Positions 25,758 to 33,975 of a stretch of DNA of 34,395 bases are shown piece by piece (the first letter of the stretch is position 1; the number at the start of each line of letters is the position of its first letter). Source of the stretch: Ignavibacteriales bacterium (GTDB lineage: Bacteria > Bacteroidota > Ignavibacteria > Ignavibacteriales > Ignavibacteriaceae); assembly GCA_016182615.1 (NCBI GenBank), contig JACPGF010000125.1:1-34395 (forward strand), given 5' to 3'. The notes under the pieces are model-generated. The model was not told the DNA's origin, searched no databases, and saw only the letters and a program-made list of their open reading frames with translations. The position numbers were made by a program, and so were the translations under genes.

Positions 25758-26134
25758 AGCAACCTGAAATATTTTAAAAATTGAACCTACAATATGGCAA
25801 TTTTCCGGATTACTTTATGGGGATATATAGTGAGCCTGAAAAGAATATTACATTTAGTCGCTTTTAGTCAGTGAAAAATATTCTGCTTTTGTAACTATTT
25901 TACTCACATCTATACCAATTTCCATCACCTAAGCTTAGACTTTCACGAAGTGATGGATACCCATAGTCTGAGGTTAGGTCATGGGAATTTTGTTTTACTT
26001 CGTCAATAGTCAATTTTTGTGTGGCATCTAATATCGATACTATTTGCATAAGCCAAGTGGTTACATTCGTTTTATATTATTCTAACCTATATCGTTACCT
26101 TCGTTTAACCAATTGGAACCATTTCATTCCAATA
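25758..26134. other. Intergenic region with a small gene remnant
   Basis: About 380 bases between two minus-strand genes. It contains a 49-codon open frame (25900-26049) that looks like protein but has no recognisable start signal. Otherwise the sequence is AT-rich with no clear RNA or repeat. Confidence 0.5.
25900..26049 (-). pseudogene. Possible C-terminal remnant or micro-gene
   Basis: ATG at 26049 begins MQIVSILDATQKLTIDEVKQ and continues NSHDLTSDYGYPSLRESLSL, ending GDGNWYRCE and a stop at 25900. The composition is protein-like and the frame stays open upstream to a stop (NVTTWL precedes the Met), but there is no ribosome binding site. It may be the tail of a decayed gene. I do not recognise a family. 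Confidence 0.3.
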
Positions 26135-27271
26135 TTACTTAAAATTTCTGATATGTTCTGCTACCTGTGCTGTCCCGTTTACAAGTTTGGCTTCTTCTAT
26201 TTTTTGTATATATGATTCGAAATATTTCTTATCCGAAAAAAGTTTATCGAGTATAGCCGGAATTCTGGAAACATCTGGTTCGTATATTCCCATCCCGTTT
26301 TTAACGAGATACTCAACATTGCCTTTCTCCTGTTCCCACAGATAATCTATGATGATTGGGATTTTTTTAGAATGGATTATTTCCATGAATGTTGAAGCAC
26401 CACATTTTGTTATCACAACATCAGATATATGAAGCAGGTCAAAGACAAAATCGACGTAGCCGTATATTTTTATATCAGTTCTTCCGGCTTCCTTAACCAT
26501 TTCAGTGCATTGATCAAATAACTTTTTGTTCCGCCCGCATACAATGGCTATTGGCTGCCGTGGTCCATTGGCAATAAGGGTTTTCATCAACGAGTAACCT
26601 TTAGGAATACCATCACCGCCTCCAAGCACCAGTATCATTTTATCGTGTTCATTTAAACCATATCTTTGTCTAAGAGTTTGAACATCTGTTTTTCCCGGGG
26701 GATTGGAAAATTTTTCATCAAGGATAAATGGAAAAACCGATAATGATGAATCCGGAATTCCTAACTTGTTGCAGTGCTCCCGCAAACGCTCACTAAAGAG
26801 AACAAAATTCTGTTTAGGACGTAAGAACCATAACGGATGGGCAGTGTACGGGTCGGTAACAACTGTTACCACCGGGATATTAAGATTGTATTTCCTGAGT
26901 ATCTCAAAAACGGGTTGATAACAAAAAAAATGGAAAACAACAATTTTGTCCGGCTTTTCAGCAAGAATCCGTTTTTCGAGATAACTCTTTGTTAAAAAGT
27001 TGAGGATAGATCTGTTCCAATATGCAATAAGCCGGAATTTGTTGGTGAAATACAAAAATTCATAATACCATTTTGCACTCGATTGCAGTATGCGGTATCC
27101 ATCTTCCAGCGAGTAGCGGAAAAATCCGATCATCTCCTCGGCAGAATTAATCAATTCGAGATCATACTGTCCGGGATATTTATTTGCCAGATATTTTATA
27201 ATTGACCGTGCAGGAGCCAGATGCCCGCCGCCGGTTTTGAGATACAGGAAAAAAATTTTTTCTTTTTTCAT
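26135..27271 (-). CDS. MGDG-synthase-like (GT28) glycosyltransferase
   Basis: A 378-residue GT-B glycosyltransferase related to MGDG synthase and UgtP. The N-terminal motif LKTGGGHLAPARSI, KPDKIVVFHFF, VVTDPYTAHPLWF, the nucleotide-binding GGGDG and TKCGASTFMEII-KKIPIIIDYLWEQEKGN are the recognisable family elements. Family members transfer a sugar from a UDP-sugar to diacylglycerol or a similar lipid, at the inner face of the membrane. There is no signal peptide. Its start overlaps the stop of the upstream glycosyltransferase gene (27268-28617) by four bases (ATGA), so they are coupled. Acceptor and sugar are not determinable here. A glycolipid product is inferred from the family. Confidence 0.88.
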   Translation of the reverse strand: MKKEKIFFLYLKTGGGHLAPARSIIKYLANKYPGQYDLELINSAEEMIGFFRYSLEDGYRILQSSAKWYYEFLYFTNKFRLIAYWNRSILNFLTKSYLEKRILAEKPDKIVVFHFFCYQPVFEILRKYNLNIPVVTVVTDPYTAHPLWFLRPKQNFVLFSERLREHCNKLGIPDSSLSVFPFILDEKFSNPPGKTDVQTLRQRYGLNEHDKMILVLGGGDGIPKGYSLMKTLIANGPRQPIAIVCGRNKKLFDQCTEMVKEAGRTDIKIYGYVDFVFDLLHISDVVITKCGASTFMEIIHSKKIPIIIDYLWEQEKGNVEYLVKNGMGIYEPDVSRIPAILDKLFSDKKYFESYIQKIEEAKLVNGTAQVAEHIRNFK

Positions 27272-28617
27272 CGTAGTAATGGTGAATCTGATTTTGTCAT
27301 TGAGCCGGTATTTAGTACTTCCCGGATTTTATATGTCCCAAGTTTACGCCCTTTTATAAAACCTGCCCATGCTGCCTCAGCCAGCCGTCCGCTATTGAGG
27401 AAATCATTCAGCCAATGGTCGGCGTAAGCAAGGCTAAACTGTTTTATCCCGGCAGTCAACTCGATCAGCCAGTATTTATTGAACTGCTCTTGTGAACCAA
27501 TAGCGGGGGATAGAATAACAGGGATACCTAAGGCTGAGTAGAAGACTAGTTCACTCGGTTTTGTCCAAAGAATGTCCGTTGTTTGTAAAACTTCATTGAA
27601 TGCATCAAAGTAACTAAACAAGTTGCTGGCATGAACAATTTTTACGGAATTACTCGAACGCAATTCCTCATCAATATGTTGTTCGAAATAGTCAACCAGA
27701 TGTTGTTTAACTCCAACGACAATATTTAATTTAATCCTGCCATGCAGGAGAGAACTACGCAAAGAATGCAGCAGCGAAGCAGCGATCTCTTTTTGTGCAC
27801 CCGCTCCACCAACGGCAAAAGTAATGGTAACATACTCTTTGGGCACAGAATCGATCAAGTGCCCGCCGAGGAAATGCTCTATGTTTTTCTCATTCCTTAT
27901 TCTGAATCGCCCTTTAGGGTCAAGATTCGCGAGGCGTTGAGCCAGATTTTTTTTGAGTACCTTCAGTTCCGTTCCACCAAGGAGTTCCTCGGGCAGCGGA
28001 AACCCGGTTATAAAAATATTGTTGTCCGGCACTCCATACGACCTAAGTCTCTGTGCTGCCTTTCCACAGGGGGCAAAATATTTAATATTACTCTCCGATG
28101 CTTCTTCAGCCACCCAAACCCTGTTTATATCGGCATCACAAATAACACAATAAACCGCATCATATCCTGCTGAGTCTGCCGCGATTGCAGGCGCGAAATA
28201 TGTTGTAATAATTGGTTGATGATTCGCTGAAATATGCTCAAGCAGTCCTGCGCAAAGCCCGTTTTTAATTTTGCTTTTAAGCAGCCGTGTCTGCATGGTT
28301 GGGACGGATAAATTCCGTATCGGATAATAACTTGGAATATGCAGCAGTTTATCGAGCATGCCAAAAATTCCTTTTCCTATAATGGGAATAGATGTGGCTT
28401 GCGAAAAGCCTTCATACATGCGGAGCATCCGTTCCCAATCTTTACGCTCGGCAATAGATGTTATTTGAGGCGAACCAACAGCTAAAATTTCGCCATTTTC
28501 AGCAAGGTGCCTTAGCGGGTACGCCGCCCTTTGATGCCCATAGCCCATATCGACAGCCACAACCCAAATTCTTTTGTTCCAAGTAAGCCTGTTTTTGTGA
28601 TACAAGAAAATTATCAA
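27268..28617 (-). CDS. GT-B-fold glycosyltransferase-like protein
   Basis: A 449-residue protein with an N-terminal KRIWVVAVDMGYGHQRAAYPLRHL, resembling the GGGH motif of MGDG/UgtP transferases, and a C-terminal half with ITFAVGGAGAQKEI, ILWTKPSELVFYSALGIPVILSPAIGSQEQFN typical of the nucleotide-sugar site. It is a distant relative of the next gene and longer. No ATG start is available; TTG at 28617 or 28605 are the options. No signal peptide. Its last four bases overlap the start of the MGDG-synthase-like gene, so these two form an operon. A two-step glycolipid pathway is a plausible inference. Confidence 0.75.
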   Translation of the reverse strand: MIIFLYHKNRLTWNKRIWVVAVDMGYGHQRAAYPLRHLAENGEILAVGSPQITSIAERKDWERMLRMYEGFSQATSIPIIGKGIFGMLDKLLHIPSYYPIRNLSVPTMQTRLLKSKIKNGLCAGLLEHISANHQPIITTYFAPAIAADSAGYDAVYCVICDADINRVWVAEEASESNIKYFAPCGKAAQRLRSYGVPDNNIFITGFPLPEELLGGTELKVLKKNLAQRLANLDPKGRFRIRNEKNIEHFLGGHLIDSVPKEYVTITFAVGGAGAQKEIAASLLHSLRSSLLHGRIKLNIVVGVKQHLVDYFEQHIDEELRSSNSVKIVHASNLFSYFDAFNEVLQTTDILWTKPSELVFYSALGIPVILSPAIGSQEQFNKYWLIELTAGIKQFSLAYADHWLNDFLNSGRLAEAAWAGFIKGRKLGTYKIREVLNTGSMTKSDSPLLR

Positions 28618-28820
28618 TTAGAATTTATGAAATAGAAGATAATAATTAGGGCTTTATTAAGCGATAGGAATGTTAAATAATTGTTACGGGGCTATTCGTT
28701 GGTTTTGGGGAATTATTACATTACTACCAATACCCACGTCTGCTTATTTGCAGCAACGGTTTTTTATAAGGTGTTTTATCCCTAAATTAATACTACACTT
28801 TGAACGAAAGAGTTTTAACT

Positions 28821-29783
28821 ATGATTCAATCTCTAAAAACGTTAATGCTTTGCCTTTGTTATATTTCATTCGTCTTTCCCCAGCAAAATCTTTTTAAAAC
28901 TTCACTTCTTGTTTCGAACAAGCAACTTACTCAATTTGCAGGATTTATCATTGCCAAAGAAAAAGGACTGTATCAGAAAAAGGGTTTGGATGTAGAATTT
29001 GTCTTTGTTGACCGTACTAAAACCTCCGCAGCACTGCTAAATAAAAAAGCTGATTTTGCTGCCTTACTTTTGCCAACTGCAATTGAACTTGCCGGGAGGG
29101 GTGAAAAAATTGTTAATACCGCTCAACTCCTGCAAAAATCCTCTTTTCTATTTCTTGCAAAAAAATCAACGGGAATAGAAAAGCTTGCGGATCTCCAAGG
29201 TAAAAAAGCCGGGGTTTGGGATGGCGACATGAGTATTTACACACGTGCTTTCATGAAAAAAACACATTCTGTTCTTATACCTGTTAATACCGGGAGCTCT
29301 ACCAATCTTTTTCTTATGGATGGTGTGGATATAGCTATTGCACGCAGTTTCGACGAATATCATACGATAACAAGCACCGGGGTAAATTCCGGTGAGTTGA
29401 CTTCCTTTTCTTTTAAGGATTCCGGGCTTGATTTTCCGGAAGAAGGCATTTACTGTCTTGAGGAGAAATACATAAATAATCCAAAGCAATGCCGCGATTT
29501 TACTGATGCATCATTGGAAGGTTGGCGGTATGCATATACACATCCCGAAGAATCGGCAGCTATCCTTATTAAGTATCTGCAATTGAAAAATTTTCCTGTA
29601 AACAAACCTCATCTGGAATGGATGCTTGGTTTGCTGTTTGAGAACTCCTTGTTTAAAGAAAATTCAAGTGTATTCGGGAATCTTACAGAGATGAGCTATG
29701 AATACACAGCTAAACAACTTTTGGCTTTGGGGTTTATAAAATCAATTCCGCCATACAAAGTGTTTTTCAGGAAGGCGGAATAG
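28821..29783 (+). CDS. THI5/NMT1-like periplasmic solute-binding protein
   Basis: I choose the ATG at 28821 (MIQSLKTLMLCLCYISFVFP), with AAAGAG upstream; a TTG at 28800 would add seven residues. The 320-residue protein has a signal peptide and the SBP_bac NMT1/THI5 fold: FAGFIIAKEKGLYQKKGLDVEFVFVDR is the classic start of this domain, followed by KKADFAALLLPTAIELAGRG and LADLQGKKAGVWDGD. Family members bind pyrimidines, sulfonates, nitrate or other small ligands and normally deliver them to an ABC transporter. No permease or ATPase is adjacent. A phosphatase/kinase gene follows after four bases, so the protein is more likely a ligand sensor for that regulator. Confidence 0.85.
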   Translation: MIQSLKTLMLCLCYISFVFPQQNLFKTSLLVSNKQLTQFAGFIIAKEKGLYQKKGLDVEFVFVDRTKTSAALLNKKADFAALLLPTAIELAGRGEKIVNTAQLLQKSSFLFLAKKSTGIEKLADLQGKKAGVWDGDMSIYTRAFMKKTHSVLIPVNTGSSTNLFLMDGVDIAIARSFDEYHTITSTGVNSGELTSFSFKDSGLDFPEEGIYCLEEKYINNPKQCRDFTDASLEGWRYAYTHPEESAAILIKYLQLKNFPVNKPHLEWMLGLLFENSLFKENSSVFGNLTEMSYEYTAKQLLALGFIKSIPPYKVFFRKAE

Positions 29784-29787
29784 ACGG

Positions 29788-32166
29788 ATGAAAAAGCTTT
29801 TGAAAAACCGACCCATCACGTTTAAGATGATTCTATTCATCTGCTCCGGTGTTTTATTGACCTTTATCGTTATTTTCAGTTATTCGTATTTTGTTTCAAA
29901 GGATATTCTCAATAAAACAATTGATACGAATGCCAATCTTTTAACCGCGAAAACTGCAGCTGAAATAGATATCGTTTTGGCGGACGTTGAAAAGGTACCA
30001 CAAAGTTTAAGCCTGCTTCTTTCTGAAAACGAGTACAACGAGGAACAGCTTTTTACACTTATTCGCCTTTTCCTTAAAAATAATCCTCAGGTGTTTGGTA
30101 TTGCAATTGCCTATGAACCATACACATTCAACCGCAGCCGTTATTATTATTCACCCTATGTGTACCATGATAACGCGGGAATTCAATCAAGTTTCCTCGG
30201 CAGTGATGATTATAACTATACACAAATGGACTGGTTCCAGATACCCCGCGAACTAAATAAAGCATATTGGACAGAGCCCTACTATGATGAAGGAGGCGGC
30301 AATATTCTCATGTCAACATTTTCCATGCCCTTTTACAAAATGGAAAATGGTAAAAAGGTTTTCAGGGGAATCGTCACCTCGGATGTATCATTGGAAAGAT
30401 TAACACAAATCATCTCGAATGTGCGGGTATATGAAACGGGTTATAGTTTTGTCGTTTCAAGATTCGGCACCATCGTTGCGCATCCGGTAAAAGAGAAAGT
30501 TGTAAACGAGAGCATCTTTAGTTTGGCAGAAGAGGGCAAATCGCCGGAGTTGCGTGAAATGGGCAGAATGATGACCAGCGGTAAAACCGGTGCCGCAAAG
30601 TTTTCTTATCACGACCTGTTGACCGGTAAACTCAGTTGGATTTTTTATGCCCCCATTAACAGGAATGGATGGTCTGTTGCGGTTATTTATCCATTGGATG
30701 AGTTAATGGCAGATGTTAACAGGCTTAGTGCTTTCATATTGTTTCTTGCTATTTGCGGGGTGGTATTATTGGTTGGCGTCATTATTTTTGTTTCAAGTTC
30801 AATCACTAAACCCTTGCGCTCCTTAGCCGGTGCGGTAAAAAATATGGCAGGCGGCGATTTTGCTATTGAACTGCAAAGGATTGATGATAAGGATGAAGTT
30901 GGTGAATTGAACCGCTCATTTATATCAATGCAAAGTGCAATACAGGAGTATATAAAAAATTTAACAAAGGCAACTGCCGAAAAAGAAAAAATCGAAAGCG
31001 AACTGCGCATTGCTCACGAGATTCAGATGAGCATCATTCCAAAATACTTTCCCGCGTTTCCTGACAGGAGTGAGATTGACCTGTTTGCCAGTTTGATTCC
31101 GGTAAAAGCTGTTGGCGGCGATCTGTACGATTTTTTCTTCATCGACGAAGACCATTTATGCCTTGCCATTGGCGATGTATCGGGCAAGGGCGTTCCGGCA
31201 GCATTATTTATGGCTGTAACACGTACTCTGCTCAGGGCACGGTTTGTTAAAGGGCAGCATCCGCAGCAAATCGTCAGCATCATTAATGATGATTTGTGCA
31301 GAGATAACTCGCAGAAAATGTTTGTCACCTTCTTTCTGGGGATACTCAATGTTAAAACCGGTGAATTTGATTACTGCAACGCGGGGCATAATCAGCCGTA
31401 CTTATACTCTGATGGAGAACTGACCCAACTTGAAATGTTTCATGGATTCCCATTAGGTATAAAGAGTAACACAACATATAGGTCAGCAAAAACAACGTTA
31501 AAGAAAGATGATTTGCTGGTGTGTTATACAGACGGTGTAACCGAAGCTGAGGATGCAAATGGAGGTTTCTTTGAAGATGCACAGCTTGAAAAACTGCTGC
31601 TCGAAAACAACCAGTTAAACCCGTCTGAATTGATACCTATGATTATTACCGCGGTAAACAATTTCTCTGTTGGCATAGAACAATCAGACGATATTACACT
31701 GCTCGCATTGCGGTATTTGCAGGACGAACCCGGGCTTGAAACGGCAGCCACATTTTTTAGATACACGATACGGATACGGCAAAATGTGGCTGAACTGCAA
31801 GCAATACAAAACGAGTTGGATTCGTTGTTTACCCTCTGGAAAATTAGTGAAGAAGTAATTAACGATTATCAACTCGCATTTGAAGAGCTTCTAACGAACA
31901 TTATCTACTATGCATTCGCGGCTGATGATGAAAATATTATAACTATTTCAATTAATTTTGAGGATGGTGAAATTAGAACTCAGATTGAAGACGATGGCTT
32001 GGAGTTTAACCCGCTCAATACGGAAGACCCGTCCATCCCTAAAAGTATCCACGGTGTAAAACCGGGCGGGCTTGGAATTTTTATCTGCAAGAAAATTTTG
32101 GATAAAATTGAATACACCAGAAAAGACGGTAAAAATATTTTAACTTTTTCAAAGTTTAGTTCATAG
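29788..32166 (+). CDS. dCache-HAMP-PP2C (SpoIIE) phosphatase with C-terminal HATPase kinase domain
   Basis: A 792-residue membrane regulator. A transmembrane helix at about 15-35 is followed by a double-Cache periplasmic sensor (about 36-310), a second helix (about 312-335), a HAMP segment (SSSITKPLRSLAGAVKNMAG), a short coiled coil with the PP2C entry motif ELRIAHEIQMSIIPKYFP, a SpoIIE/PP2C phosphatase (VGGDLYDFF, AIGDVSGKGVPAALFM, YCNAGHNQPYLY, DGVTEAED, QSDDITLLALRY) and an RsbW-like HATPase domain from about 655 (AFEELLTNIIYYAF, EDDGLEFNP, GGLGIFICKKILDKIEY). So it carries both the phosphatase and the kinase of a partner switch. The upstream binding protein and downstream STAS protein complete the module. 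Input is expected to be periplasmic, through Cache. Confidence 0.93.
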   Translation: MKKLLKNRPITFKMILFICSGVLLTFIVIFSYSYFVSKDILNKTIDTNANLLTAKTAAEIDIVLADVEKVPQSLSLLLSENEYNEEQLFTLIRLFLKNNPQVFGIAIAYEPYTFNRSRYYYSPYVYHDNAGIQSSFLGSDDYNYTQMDWFQIPRELNKAYWTEPYYDEGGGNILMSTFSMPFYKMENGKKVFRGIVTSDVSLERLTQIISNVRVYETGYSFVVSRFGTIVAHPVKEKVVNESIFSLAEEGKSPELREMGRMMTSGKTGAAKFSYHDLLTGKLSWIFYAPINRNGWSVAVIYPLDELMADVNRLSAFILFLAICGVVLLVGVIIFVSSSITKPLRSLAGAVKNMAGGDFAIELQRIDDKDEVGELNRSFISMQSAIQEYIKNLTKATAEKEKIESELRIAHEIQMSIIPKYFPAFPDRSEIDLFASLIPVKAVGGDLYDFFFIDEDHLCLAIGDVSGKGVPAALFMAVTRTLLRARFVKGQHPQQIVSIINDDLCRDNSQKMFVTFFLGILNVKTGEFDYCNAGHNQPYLYSDGELTQLEMFHGFPLGIKSNTTYRSAKTTLKKDDLLVCYTDGVTEAEDANGGFFEDAQLEKLLLENNQLNPSELIPMIITAVNNFSVGIEQSDDITLLALRYLQDEPGLETAATFFRYTIRIRQNVAELQAIQNELDSLFTLWKISEEVINDYQLAFEELLTNIIYYAFAADDENIITISINFEDGEIRTQIEDDGLEFNPLNTEDPSIPKSIHGVKPGGLGIFICKKILDKIEYTRKDGKNILTFSKFSS

Positions 32167-32181
32167 CATAAGGATATCATT

Positions 32182-32520
32182 ATGATCATCAATACATCCA
32201 GACAAGGGGAAATTGTAATTCTTGATTTGGACGGCAGGCTTGATATACATTCAACTGAAGGATTCAAAAATACAATACAAACCCTTATTGATGGTGGTTT
32301 TACAAAAATAATTTTGGATTGTAATAAACTCAGTTTTATCAGCAGCGCCGGATTAAGGATTCTTATTGTTGCTCAAGGAAACCTTGAGCCGAAGGGCGGA
32401 GAGGTTTGCTTCTTCGGTTTTAATTCAAACACCCGCAAAATATTTGATATTACCGGATATTGCAATCTTTTCAAGATTTTTGAAAACCGTCTCGCGGCTA
32501 TTGAGTATTTTACAAAATAG
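32182..32520 (+). CDS. STAS-domain anti-anti-sigma-type protein
   Basis: A 112-residue single STAS domain, like SpoIIAA/RsbV. It begins MIINTSRQGEIVILDLDGRLDIHSTEGFKN and has the phospho-site region LSFISSAGLRILIV, with Ser55 at the position of SpoIIAA Ser58. The aspartate that precedes the serine in SpoIIAA is a serine here. A good AAGGAT box lies upstream. It sits 15 bases after the phosphatase/kinase gene and is expected to be its substrate: phosphorylated by the HATPase domain and dephosphorylated by the PP2C domain. No sigma factor gene is adjacent; the downstream target is unknown. Confidence 0.92.
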   Translation: MIINTSRQGEIVILDLDGRLDIHSTEGFKNTIQTLIDGGFTKIILDCNKLSFISSAGLRILIVAQGNLEPKGGEVCFFGFNSNTRKIFDITGYCNLFKIFENRLAAIEYFTK

Positions 32521-32910
32521 TTGAGGCTTGTAGTATTTAAGTAGTTTTGTTAATTTATTGTAACAACTAAGTGAATAGTATCCTCTGACTGTGGGAGGCA
32601 GGAAGTATTATCTAAAAGCAAAATCATTTCATAGAAGTATTGTGGAGACGAAATTATTTTGTAACAAACGATACAGTTTAACATATCTCCGGTGTCAGGG
32701 AAATAATGTCGTGCCGTTGGCACTTAATACGCGTGATATTTGGTTGCTACCATAATTCCGTCCCGTTGAGACTCATCATATGAGTATTGTTGACGCGTAT
32801 TGAGTGCACAGATTGGTTTAGGTTCTAAAGGTTATAAGCAATGTACAAATTGCATTGCTGTAATATTGAGAAGCGGGATTGCTAGGTGCTTTTCTACTAG
32901 GGAATTATTG
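32521..32910. other. Intergenic region with a structured element
   Basis: About 390 bases between the converging STAS and ornithine-racemase genes. No coding frame is convincing. A nested inverted-repeat element lies at 32711-32807 and is listed on its own. Confidence 0.5.
32711..32807. repeat. Nested palindromic element, possible REP-like repeat or structured RNA
   Basis: GCACTTAATACGCGT (32720-32734) pairs with ACGCGTATTGAGTGC (32793-32807), 14 of 15 bases. Within the 58-base centre are two small hairpins, TGGT-TGCT-ACCA (32741-32752) and ACTCAT-CAT-ATGAGT (32771-32785). GTGCC-GTT-GGCAC (32711-32723) overlaps the left end. The layout is a long closing stem around two hairpins, as in a three-way junction. 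GTGCCGTTGGCAC and CGTCCCGTTGAGAC resemble short palindromic repeats dispersed in Bacteroidota genomes, from memory only. Confidence 0.6.
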
Positions 32911-33972
32911 TTAGATTATTATCTTCAAAATATAGTCGGAAGTACTTGCTGCTAAAAGTCCGCCATAGGTCAGGTCGAACTCAACGATATCGCCAATATG
33001 GTACTGTCTGCTGCATTCGGTAAAGTCAACAAGCAGGTGGTCGCTGCTGCCTCCAATAATCCTGATGTGCTCATCACGGGGAATGATGCCGTTGAAGTTA
33101 AGATCCTGCCTTCCGGCAGCAAGAATGCCGCGCAGGCGTTTCCCCCTGTCTTCAAAAACCGGTTTTTGCCCAAATGCATCCATGCCGATGTGCCCAACTG
33201 GAGCAGAGGGTTTTTCCTTTAGTTCAACAATCTCTAAAGCAAGGGTAAAGGCATCTCTGTGTGTTCCTTCAATGCGCTCGCCGAACGCTGTTTCAAGCCC
33301 TAGCACGATTGACTCTCCTAAGCGGAGTTGATTAACCCGGTGCGGCATTTCGTTCTTAAAAACCATGTGAAGGCTGCTTGAATTACCGCCTGAAATAACT
33401 TCAAGTTTAATATTGTATGTTGCTTCTATTTGCTCAGCAAGTGAAACTAGTTTACCTAAATTATCTTCATCCGGAATGATACCACCGTAACAGGTAAGGT
33501 TTGTTCCAATACCCTGAATGTGTATTCCTTTTAAATCGATTATCTGTCCGATAAAATCAACAAGGTACTCGTACCATACACCTTCACGGAGATCGCCTAG
33601 GTCAGTCATAATAATAATATTATGAATTTTGTTTTTCCGGATAGCCGCTTCAGAAAGAGCCTGTATTGTATCAAGTTCTGAATTGAGGCTCACATCAACA
33701 ATATCGACCACTTCATCGGCACGGCTTTTCATGGGGATGCGGAGCAGCATTTTGGGAATGTTTAGTACCTGTAATTGCCGCAGGTTCCGCATGCGTGAAT
33801 CTGCAATCATCACGGCGCCGCCATCAATCATCGCCTGTGCAACTTCGGGGATGCCGCAAAAAACTTTGCTAACTGCTGCAACTGAAATTCCACATGCACC
33901 GCACCGGTTAACAAGGTAACGGGTATTTTCTTGTATCTTTTGTTTGTCTATAATCAGTGCCGGATATTTCAT
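32911..33972 (-). CDS. orr: Ornithine racemase (alanine racemase-like, PLP-dependent)
   Basis: A 353-residue fold-type III PLP enzyme. The N-terminus MKYPALIIDKQKIQENTRYL and the lysine of AAVSKVFCG (Lys36) match the PLP-binding site of this racemase group; IGTNLTCYGGIIPDEDNL, VISGGNSSSLHMV and RLGESIVLGLET are typical of the ornithine/YhfX branch. It converts L-ornithine to D-ornithine, the first step of the Stickland-type ornithine pathway that leads to 2,4-diaminopentanoate via OraSE. It starts three bases after the stop of the GlmL/MutL-like gene, whose family reactivates B12 mutases. That context strongly supports ornithine as the substrate. Confidence 0.85.
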   Translation of the reverse strand: MKYPALIIDKQKIQENTRYLVNRCGACGISVAAVSKVFCGIPEVAQAMIDGGAVMIADSRMRNLRQLQVLNIPKMLLRIPMKSRADEVVDIVDVSLNSELDTIQALSEAAIRKNKIHNIIIMTDLGDLREGVWYEYLVDFIGQIIDLKGIHIQGIGTNLTCYGGIIPDEDNLGKLVSLAEQIEATYNIKLEVISGGNSSSLHMVFKNEMPHRVNQLRLGESIVLGLETAFGERIEGTHRDAFTLALEIVELKEKPSAPVGHIGMDAFGQKPVFEDRGKRLRGILAAGRQDLNFNGIIPRDEHIRIIGGSSDHLLVDFTECSRQYHIGDIVEFDLTYGGLLAASTSDYILKIII

Positions 33973-33975
33973 TTT

